From Echinarachnius parma (Eukaryota > Echinodermata > Echinoidea > Clypeasteroida > Echinarachniidae): a stretch of DNA of 64,000 nt. The stretch spans positions 269,501-333,500 of the forward strand of contig JBAMJV010003077.1 in assembly GCA_037951105.1 (NCBI GenBank), written 5' to 3'. Positions 57,902-64,000 of this stretch are shown here, one piece after another (within the stretch, counting starts at the first letter, position 1; each line of letters begins with the position of its first letter). Position numbers and translations under genes: made by a program. The notes beneath the pieces are model-generated. The model saw nothing but the letters and a program-made list of their open reading frames with translations, was not told where the DNA came from and did not search any database.

Positions 57902-58721
57902 AATCCAAAAGAGGTCGTATCATTGCTCTGTATACCATTAAGAGAGATTTCGATGAGCTTCCCCATTCCGTGTTTGTTAAAGTTCTAAGTATATTTAATT
58001 TCCTTTTACATCTTAGTACTATATTCTCAATATGTTTTTGCCAAGTAAGGTGTTTATCAAATATAATTCCTAAAAATCGTTGACTTTCTTTAAACATTAA
58101 ATCTTCATCATTTATTTTCAAAATAGGATATTCTACATGTATACTTCTAGTAAACAAGACAGGAACTGTTTTGTGTACTGATAACTTAAATCTCCATTTA
58201 TGGAACCAATTTTGTAATATTCCAATATAATTCTGTAGTTGTTCTGTCATATCAAATAAATTCATCCCTGAAATCCAAACAGCGCAGTCATCTGCATACA
58301 AAGATATTTGTATTCCGGGGACGACAGGGATATCTTTCATCATAATATTAAATAACAGCGGGCTTAAAGCACTTCCCTGTGGAAGCCCATTACATTGTTC
58401 ATATATTTGTGACTTTGTTTGTCCCACTTTTACCTGAAAGGTGCGATTTTCAAGATAATGTTCTAAAAAAGTATACATTTTTCCTCTTATTCCAATTTGT
58501 GCTAATTTAAACATCAATCCTTCAATCCATAATTTATCATACGCCTTTTCTATATCTAGAAACAAGGCTAAAGTATGAAGTCCTGTATTTAAATTTGTTT
58601 GTATAGAATTTTCTAATTCAACTATATTGTCCACTATATTGCGTCCTTTTCGAAAACCACTCATAAAAGGAGGCAAAATATTGTGTTTTTCAACAAACCA
58701 ATATAGTCTTTCCTTTGTCAT
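57849..58721 (-). CDS. LINE ORF2 part 3: reverse-transcriptase core
   Basis: RT motifs in order: FMSGFRKGRNIVDNIVELEN, LALFLDIEKAYDKLW (first catalytic Asp), GLPQGSALSPLLFNI, ISLYADDCAVWISG (YADD), LSVHKTVPVLFTR and FLGIIFDKHLTWQKHI. All key residues are kept. The frame ends at DTVKKTS because of one extra A in a run of seven. KKPLNSIQFQALRICAGA continues in the next frame. Confidence 0.9.
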   Translation of the reverse strand: MTKERLYWFVEKHNILPPFMSGFRKGRNIVDNIVELENSIQTNLNTGLHTLALFLDIEKAYDKLWIEGLMFKLAQIGIRGKMYTFLEHYLENRTFQVKVGQTKSQIYEQCNGLPQGSALSPLLFNIMMKDIPVVPGIQISLYADDCAVWISGMNLFDMTEQLQNYIGILQNWFHKWRFKLSVHKTVPVLFTRSIHVEYPILKINDEDLMFKESQRFLGIIFDKHLTWQKHIENIVLRCKRKLNILRTLTNTEWGSSSKSLLMVYRAMIRPLLDYGCEAYNSASDTVKKTS

Positions 58722-59257
58722 TTTTCCAATATCTTACTCATGCACGACATTAAAGCTATTGGTCGATAGGAAGACAATTCTTGTGATTGTTTACCTTGTT
58801 TCCGTATAGGAACAATAATAGAGTGCTTCAATTGTTTAGGAATAACTTCAGAATTCCAACAAATATTCAAAACCTTCAAAAACAATAACTTACTTGTGGC
58901 AGACAGATTTTTATAGACTACATATGGAATTTTGTCCTGACCAGGGGCCGATTGCTTACAATTGTCTAAAGCTTTACTTAACTCTTGAATAGTAAAGTCT
59001 GTATCCAAAACATTAGTCAAACCGTCATTTTGTAATGTGGGCAATATTTGTTTATTCAAAATATTTTGACTAGATGTCTGGAAATATTTCCCTAAAGCAT
59101 CGGCCTTTTCCTGGTCAGTTACAAATTGTTTATCTTCTTGAACAAGTATTGGCAATTTTTTAGGGGAGGTAACTTTAACACCATTCAATTTTTTTATGCA
59201 AGTCCAAATCTTAGATCTGACATAAAACGATCCATCTTTTGACAAAAACCCTTCCAA
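58718..59257 (-). CDS. LINE ORF2 part 2: RT N-terminal region
   Basis: Continues ORF2 with SKIWTCIKKLNGVK, ALGKYFQTSSQNI, ALDNCKQSAPGQDKIPYVVY and SSYRPIALMSCMSKILEK, the RT motif-1/2 region. It ends at a stop created by one missing A in the run after ATTGG; the sequence resumes MTKERLYWFVEKHN in the next frame. Confidence 0.85.
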   Translation of the reverse strand: MEGFLSKDGSFYVRSKIWTCIKKLNGVKVTSPKKLPILVQEDKQFVTDQEKADALGKYFQTSSQNILNKQILPTLQNDGLTNVLDTDFTIQELSKALDNCKQSAPGQDKIPYVVYKNLSATSKLLFLKVLNICWNSEVIPKQLKHSIIVPIRKQGKQSQELSSYRPIALMSCMSKILEK

Positions 59258-60456
59258 TATTTTCGTTCCGCATTTCGTAACATTTTCTGGGCTTGTCCTT
59301 TCTTTTTTAAATAATCATCCAAACTTTCAACAGAAATACAACGAGATAGTTTATTACAGGCTCGATTTCTTTCTTTAATAGCTTGTGTGCAGTCTAAAGT
59401 CCACCAAAAGACCGATTCATGTTTTTTCTCTGTTTTATTTACAGGCAAAGTCTCTTTTATTGCCTTTTTTAAATATTTCATAAACATTTCATATGTCTTT
59501 TGGACGTCATTTTGTACAATTAATTCTGCACATAATATTTCCTCACATTTGCCTGCAAAAGTTGCCCAATTCATATTTTTAAAGGACCAATGATCTTCAT
59601 CATCTTGTCCTTTAAGACCAGAAACTGGGGGGTTGTCCAAATCAGGCCTCTCGGGTTGATCTGATTGCACATGAATTATAATACAAAAATGGTCACTTCC
59701 AAAAGTGTTAGGAGTAACCTCCCATAAACATCTACTTCCCAAGTTTGGGGAGACAAAACTTAAATCCAAACTTGAAAGTTTTCCTGAATGTGGGTCTATT
59801 CTAGTTCCCATTCCATCATTAAGAAGAATTAAATCATGGTCCATTACAAACTGATCTACTATTTTTCCATTACAATCATTTCTTTTACTACCCCACAAGT
59901 TATTATGAGAATTAAAATCTCCTAATATCAAACATTTTTCATTTTTGTCTATATTTACAAGCAAACGTTTCAAAATATTATCATTCAATTTCTGGCATGG
60001 ATTATAAAAATTCACTATAGATAATGATTCTCCCCCAACACGTAATCTTACGTGTTGAATTTCATAATCACCATTATCTATAGGTTGTTCATAATACAGA
60101 GAATTATGAATATAAATTGCACAACCACCTCGGGTTTGGTTTTCTCTATGTCTTGAGAAACAGTCATATCCCGGGAGAATCATTTCATTGTCAGGTTGAA
60201 ACCAAGTTTCTTGTATACACAACACATGAAATAATTGATCAGTAATTTGTAAATATTGAGCAAGCTCTCTACCATGATTATTAAAACCTTGAGCGTTCCA
60301 TTGGAGAATGGTCAACGCGTACATGAGTAGAGTAACTTGAAACAACATTGTTGTTTTAATCATATTTACACAAATATATTTAAACATTAACTTGCAGAAG
60401 CCTTTCAGCGGCTGTTTTAACAAGAATAAAAATGTCCCTCTCCGCTCTTCCAACAC
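59194..60456 (-). CDS. LINE ORF2 part 1: apurinic-type endonuclease
   Basis: The start of ORF2. Endonuclease motifs are all present: ILQWNAQGFNNHGRELAQYL (N), CIQETWFQ (catalytic E), SIVNFYNP, LILGDFNSHNNLWGS (D and N), LDLSFVSP and FGSDHFCI (SDH). The C-terminal part holds the linker with FWWTLDCTQAIKERNRACNK and ERKYWKGFCQKMDRF. The frame leaves the element coding at about 59215, where the next frame takes over (RSKIWTCIKKLNG). Confidence 0.88.
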   Translation of the reverse strand: MLEERRGTFLFLLKQPLKGFCKLMFKYICVNMIKTTMLFQVTLLMYALTILQWNAQGFNNHGRELAQYLQITDQLFHVLCIQETWFQPDNEMILPGYDCFSRHRENQTRGGCAIYIHNSLYYEQPIDNGDYEIQHVRLRVGGESLSIVNFYNPCQKLNDNILKRLLVNIDKNEKCLILGDFNSHNNLWGSKRNDCNGKIVDQFVMDHDLILLNDGMGTRIDPHSGKLSSLDLSFVSPNLGSRCLWEVTPNTFGSDHFCIIIHVQSDQPERPDLDNPPVSGLKGQDDEDHWSFKNMNWATFAGKCEEILCAELIVQNDVQKTYEMFMKYLKKAIKETLPVNKTEKKHESVFWWTLDCTQAIKERNRACNKLSRCISVESLDDYLKKKGQAQKMLRNAERKYWKGFCQKMDRFMSDLRFGLA

Positions 60457-61810
60457 AGAGACTTCTAATTAAATGAGCGATCGATCGAATGAGTAGCTCT
60501 TCGCTAACAATAGCTAAAATACTACCACTTTCTAATATATCGAGAGTGTCTCTTTTAATCTGTTCTGTGTGTGATGATTCAAGGACCTTTGTTTTTGAAG
60601 TGGTGGGTGCTTGTATTTTGGTTGGTTGTGTTACATATTCTTGGGGATGTGATTGTTTGGGCACTGTGAGAGTAATCCCTTCTTTTTGATGCGATGTGCT
60701 GGGTTGTTCTTGCGTTTTAATCAATTCTACTAATGGGGGTGTTTTGAGTACTTGTTGTGTGGTTGGTTTTGGTTGGGATTGATTGATGTTCCAGGTTTTG
60801 ATTGCCTGGGCATAAGTTATCTTCTGGGTTACTTTCAGTGTTTGAATTTCTTTTGCTTTTTTTGCTTCTTTGCATCCATTGTATGCAGCTGAGTGGGGTC
60901 CACCACAATTGACACATTTTGGGTTTTCTTTTTTTGTACAATTATCAAAAGAATGTTCCTCTCCACATCTTACACAACGTTCTTTAGCTCTACATTGAGA
61001 GATTCCGTGGCCGTAATGTTGACATTTAAAACATCTAATAACTTGTGGTATGTATGTCCTCACTTTGAAAATCAAAAAACAAAAATGTACCCTTTCTGGT
61101 AGAGTGTCTGAGTTGAATGTGATTATTACGTTCTGGGTTGGTGTCTCGACGCGGTCTTGTTTGTTGATCTTTTTTATGCGTTGGACGCCTACGACTTTCT
61201 GTGATTTTAACTCTTCCTTCAGTTCATCGTCCGTGACCTCAATTGGGACCCCAGTAATCAGCCCCTTTATCCCGAAAGTTCGTTCCCGAATTTTTACTGG
61301 GATAGTGCCAATTTTCTGCACTTGTTTTAGGGCTTGTACTTGCTTGATATTGAAACATTTGACAAGAATCCCGTCCCTAACGATCTTAACAAAATCAATT
61401 TGGGATTGCCCTACACATTCTTTAATGGATTTAGCTATAGCTATGGGATTAACCTTTGTGAGATTTCTGCTTGGGTCTGTAGAAACAAACAATATTTTCA
61501 AGTCAGATTGAGGTGGTTGAGTTTGCTTTGGTTTTTGATTCGAAGAGTTGTCTGAGTCTGTCATGTCTGTGGAATTATAGTATGTTGTCCTTGAAATATT
61601 TTCTATGTACTGACCAGTGGTCCCTTTCCTTCTACGTTTCGCGGATTTAGGCCTACGGTTTTTAGGCCGCACCACTTGAAATGGATCATTCTCATCATCT
61701 TCATCCTCATCCATACGTACACTATCATTCATAGTCACATCTTCTAGTACACTCAGTTCTGGCGCCGAGGCCGCCATGATTGGCACACCCCAAAAAGGCG
61801 CGAAAATCAA
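60380..61810 (-). CDS. LINE ORF1 (gag-like, CCHC zinc knuckles)
   Basis: An intact frame of 476 codons; the second ATG at 61777 (MAASAPELSVLED) may be the real start. The N-terminal half has an RRM-like region (KILFVSTDPSRNLTKVNPIA, VKCFNIKQVQALKQV, GLITGVPIEVTDDELKEELK). Zinc knuckles follow at about residues 250-310: CFKCQHYGHGISQC, CVRCGEEHSFDNC and CVNCGGPHSAAYNGC. The C-terminal part is polar and proline/glutamine-rich. ORF1 proteins of I/Jockey-group LINEs bind the element RNA. Its 3' end overlaps the ORF2 frame by 77 bases in another frame, suggesting translational coupling or reinitiation. Confidence 0.88.
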   Translation of the reverse strand: MIFAPFWGVPIMAASAPELSVLEDVTMNDSVRMDEDEDDENDPFQVVRPKNRRPKSAKRRRKGTTGQYIENISRTTYYNSTDMTDSDNSSNQKPKQTQPPQSDLKILFVSTDPSRNLTKVNPIAIAKSIKECVGQSQIDFVKIVRDGILVKCFNIKQVQALKQVQKIGTIPVKIRERTFGIKGLITGVPIEVTDDELKEELKSQKVVGVQRIKKINKQDRVETPTQNVIITFNSDTLPERVHFCFLIFKVRTYIPQVIRCFKCQHYGHGISQCRAKERCVRCGEEHSFDNCTKKENPKCVNCGGPHSAAYNGCKEAKKAKEIQTLKVTQKITYAQAIKTWNINQSQPKPTTQQVLKTPPLVELIKTQEQPSTSHQKEGITLTVPKQSHPQEYVTQPTKIQAPTTSKTKVLESSHTEQIKRDTLDILESGSILAIVSEELLIRSIAHLIRSLCVGRAERDIFILVKTAAERLLQVNV

Positions 61811-62439
61811 TTGTCAAAATTTACGATACAATATAATACAGTGCAGTGTGTGACGCCCACAAAGCTTACCTGACCTGGATAATTCCAAATGTCCCGAAAA
61901 TCGTCCGAACCGGAAACAAACTATAAACGCATACAATATATCACTTTATCCAATATAAATACAACCACTATCCATAAACGGCACTTAAAAATAATTCCAA
62001 TGAACCAAATATATGAATCTAAGAAGCGTTCGCGCATCGACCCTCCTGCGTCGACCGACAAACTCTGCACTTTATTAAAGAATGTTGGTCGCATTGCAAA
62101 ATGCACTTATATGTTAAATTTGCTTCAATATTTTGTGCTTCACAATTCATATAGGTAATGAAATTTGTTTATACAAGATATAACGATTATAAATGCGCAT
62201 TATTCATATTGTCTGCATATAAATAATTTGTTTGTCTTGTAGCAAGACTAGCTGTGTAGATACTGCTTTTTTTCTTGGGGAAAGTGGAGGTTGACTGTAG
62301 ATATACTGCGTTTGAGGGTTGGTAAAAAATGGTGTTCCGAAATTTGTTTCCAGAAAACTGAATGTATCACATGAAAGAGCATTGTTTATTGAGTATTTTC
62401 TGCCAAAAAGTGAAAATCAACAAAAAATTTCAGATACAG

Positions 62440-63075
62440 GGCAGAGCAACAACAGTGTTTTCACAAAAGATGGATAAAAAATTGAAGTGGTCATATTTTA
62501 TATTTGGGTCCCGTAATTAATAGCACAGGAGTGAGCACCATATATAAGACAAAGACTGGCAAAAGCAAGATCAACAGTGCAGAGCATGTCTCAGATCTGG
62601 AAAAGCGGAGGCCTGTCACTCAATCTGAATGTTCGACTTCTTCGTGCAACTGCATTCTCCATTGCTACCTATATATTCGAGTCCTGGGTCATGACAAGAA
62701 CGACAATAAAAGAGCTAATGCTTTTTGAGAATACTGTTACAGGAATAGATAATAAGACAAATGTGTAGATTCTGATCAAGATTGGTACCGACTTAACTAT
62801 CAGAAGAGGAATTATGAAACGAAAACTAATGAACTTTGGGCACATCGTTAGGTGGACGGCGAAATGAGATGAGAAAGAAATACGGCAAGGCGCAATTGCT
62901 GGAAATCGTGGCAGAGGTCGTCCACCGACCTGTTGGACTGATGATATGAAGACGGTATCTCGGGAGGAATGACGGGTGCAACACACTTGACATAAGATAA
63001 GACTTGCATTACATGCTCTCGTGAAGACTATAGCAGCGCTTTACAGCGCCACTAAGCTTGATGATGATGATGATA
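62440..63075 (+). pseudogene. RTE-like LINE fragment (3' half)
   Basis: Continues the LINE interrupted at 52436: VFTKDG and KIEVV, PVINSTGVSTI, SLNLNVRLLRATAFSIATYI, FESWVMTRTTIKELMLFE, KRKLMNFGHIVRW, GRGRPPTCWTDDMKTVS. It ends in GATGATGATGATGAT, a typical short tandem tail. Frames are broken many times. Confidence 0.75.
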
Positions 63076-63196
63076 GGTTCTTTGTTTTAAGGAATCCGTT
63101 CCTGCGATTTGGTTGGATATGATCCACATGCACAGCACTCTGATATTTAACACCCCAGAAGCCGGGCTATGTGAGGTCTGTCTGAGCCCAGGGGCC

Positions 63197-63228
<32 letters not shown>

Positions 63229-63404
63229 CCCGCCCTAAGATTTCGGCCACGAAAATGTGCATGTATGTGAAAAATGTATGAGAATGAAAAATGTCATAAT
63301 GTCATAATATTAATATTTATACCCATACAAAATTAATTTCACTACACTCATTATTTAGACCTTTTTTAATAGAAATTCAGTCAGGTTATTCCTATAGTGT
63401 TATA
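63076..63404. other. Spacer with poly(G) tract, no gene
   Basis: A poly(G) run of about 23 lies at 63199-63221. Nothing else supportable. Confidence 0.5.
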
Positions 63405-63522
63405 CAGTCAAACCTGCTAATGCGACCAGCTGTCTATAGCGACCAGCTGCTCATAACGACCGTGAAAAACTTGTGTAGCGACCTTCGTAATGCGACCACC
63501 TGCCTAATGCGACCAGCGACGC
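63405..63522 (+). repeat. Pogo-like end fragment with internal repeats
   Basis: Starts CAGTCAAACCTGCTAATGCG after TA and contains repeated TAATGCGACCA and CTATAGCGACCA motifs. It resembles the element ends at 24638 and 32795. It is cut off by a poly(C) run (63523-63538) near the host exon donor. Confidence 0.65.
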
Positions 63523-63626
63523 CCCCCCCCCCCCCCCCTTTGGGACACTCTATCCGGTGGACACAATAATTGTGTCACTATATTTTCCCCCGTTCCGTTT
63601 TGTTTAAGGCCATGCTGTATAGTCAC

Positions 63627-63791
63627 CTTTGGTAGACTCCTCATGAAGTACATCGTCCCTGCTGATGTTAAAGGTATGATGATCTCGAAAAGTTGGGTTC
63701 CATTTTGCTCGGCTGGAAAGCAGTTGGCAAATCTTCCTTTGGCTTCCGCAATTCCCAGTCTTGAAACGCACTGAATACCTAGCCAGGTTAA
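63627..63791 (-). CDS. ACSBG-like: ACSBG-like exon: segment after the P-loop exon
   Basis: Exon of 165 bases in phase 0, with acceptor TTTTCCAG before TTAACC and donor AAAG/GTGACT. It starts LTWLGIQCVSRLGI, where family members have an NITW motif followed by a GL-rich segment, and ends QLFEIIIPLTSAGTMYF, matching the family pattern Q-LFDIWIPxTVGxTVYF. The usual YLPLSH motif between them reads CFPAEQ here, so the conserved histidine is absent. The next visible exon follows in phase after a 22.6-kb intron. The exon carrying the ATP-binding SGTTGxPKG loop should lie just beyond the right edge of the window. A poly(C) tract sits about 90 bases into the following intron. Confidence 0.7.
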
Positions 63792-64000
63792 CTGGAAAAA
63801 GTGATACATTACATTAATCTAATTTTGACAACCGCACAAATGAGGCTAAAACTAAATACTAGTTATTATAATAAAAGTGTGGCCTGCAATCATAACACGT
63901 TTAATATAGGGTTTCTAAGCGCAAATGATTAATTTTATCCATAATCATCATATACATTTCAGACCCACACAATTATATAACGTACTTTTGTAACACCATG

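Larger units (their letters stand above)
55920..62050 (-). mobile_element. Nearly intact I-type LINE with RNase H
   Basis: A 6.1-kb minus-strand element: 5' UTR (about 62050-61811), ORF1 with three zinc knuckles, ORF2 with endonuclease, reverse transcriptase and RNase H, then a 1-kb 3' UTR ending in an AACAACAAC-type tail. The two-ORF layout with a terminal RNase H is that of the I group (I/Nimb-like). ORF2 is split by about three single-base shifts. At least two lie in A homopolymers, so sequencing error is possible. The insertion site is visible because the duplicate at 54.95-55.05 kb lacks it. Confidence 0.85.
55568..62437. repeat. Second copy of the foldback right half, split by a LINE
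   Basis: 55568-55919 and about 62065-62437 are together homologous to 54079-55448, sharing TCTAGAGCAATAGAGTGG, AATTTGAACCAGCAG, ACAAACTCTGCACTTTAT and GTTTGAGGGTTGG. The I-type LINE at 55920-62050 lies between them. The copy ends shortly before the outer LINE resumes. Confidence 0.8.
1447..63791 (-). other. ACSBG-like: ACSBG-like acyl-CoA synthetase gene, 3' nine exons
   Basis: Gene span covering nine exons on the minus strand; the 5' exons, including the P-loop exon, lie outside the window. ACSBG enzymes (bubblegum family) activate long and very long chain fatty acids to acyl-CoA using ATP. The exon translations follow the family in order: the segment before RPT, the RPT region, PLSYRLA-like, LGLxxC...YELYGM, GSVGKxLPxC, FMGYLNxEEKT...GD, the GRxKELI region, and the C-terminal helix ending near KxYxxxIxxMY. 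All splice phases match and the exons sum to 1350 bases. Visible introns are 22586, 4586, 2974, 14547, 1357, 4623, 7288 and 3034 bases. Family assignment is by motif recall, not by a search. It could be a diverged paralog or pseudo-enzyme rather than the canonical gene. Confidence 0.82.

Overview
The window is animal nuclear DNA: spliced exons with GT/AG borders, very long introns, tRNA-derived SINEs, LINEs, LTR elements and many inverted-repeat DNA elements. A marine invertebrate fits best, and an echinoderm or other ambulacrarian is my leading guess. The hints are TU-like foldback elements, a tRNA-SINE with a GCGCTATATA/ATT-type tail, hAT-type CAGTGGCGTAG ends and abundant poly(G)/poly(C) tracts. 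The species cannot be fixed from sequence alone.

Almost the whole window is one host gene on the minus strand: a bubblegum-type acyl-CoA synthetase (ACSBG-like) whose 5' part lies beyond base 63791. Nine exons can be placed, in transcript order 63791-63627, 41040-40841, 36254-36203, 33228-33084, 18536-18427, 17069-16919, 12295-12159, 4870-4645 and 1610-1447 (stop). Splice phases agree at every junction. Together they give 1350 coding bases, i.e. 449 codons plus stop. Introns of 22.6, 14.5 and 7.3 kb hold everything else. Several adenylation-domain motifs are degenerate although the frame is open throughout, so the product may be a pseudo-enzyme or a strongly diverged synthetase.

Layout. 1-5 kb: the last two exons, a LINE tail with a 20-bp target duplication, foldback repeats built on TTGATATCAAG, a 20-bp tandem array and a large hairpin. 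5-12 kb: a GGACAAYTACCCCC minisatellite, poly(G) tracts and a small LTR element without genes (6936-9605). 12-17 kb: a young Ty3/Gypsy-type LTR fossil (13185-16884) ending about 30 bp from a splice donor. 19.6-21 kb: three more TTGATATCAAG foldback units. 21.8-32.8 kb: a hAT-like element, then a nested set (pogo-like ends, mariner-like ends, a perfect palindromic MITE, a 6.5-kb foldback and a SINE at its centre). 33-42 kb: simple and palindromic repeats, a second SINE and a LINE 3' end. 42.1-49.9 kb: one old LINE (minus) carrying four later insertions. 50.3-51.5 kb: a Tc1-type transposase with an intron. 52-63.1 kb: an RTE-like LINE split by a foldback whose right half is duplicated. One duplicate carries a TTAA MITE and the other a nearly intact 6.1-kb I-type LINE.

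The main interest lies in the layered insertions, several of which preserve their own empty sites inside the window, and in the eroded catalytic motifs of the host gene. I saw no CRISPR array, rRNA or bacterial operon, and no new defence-type system that I could defend.
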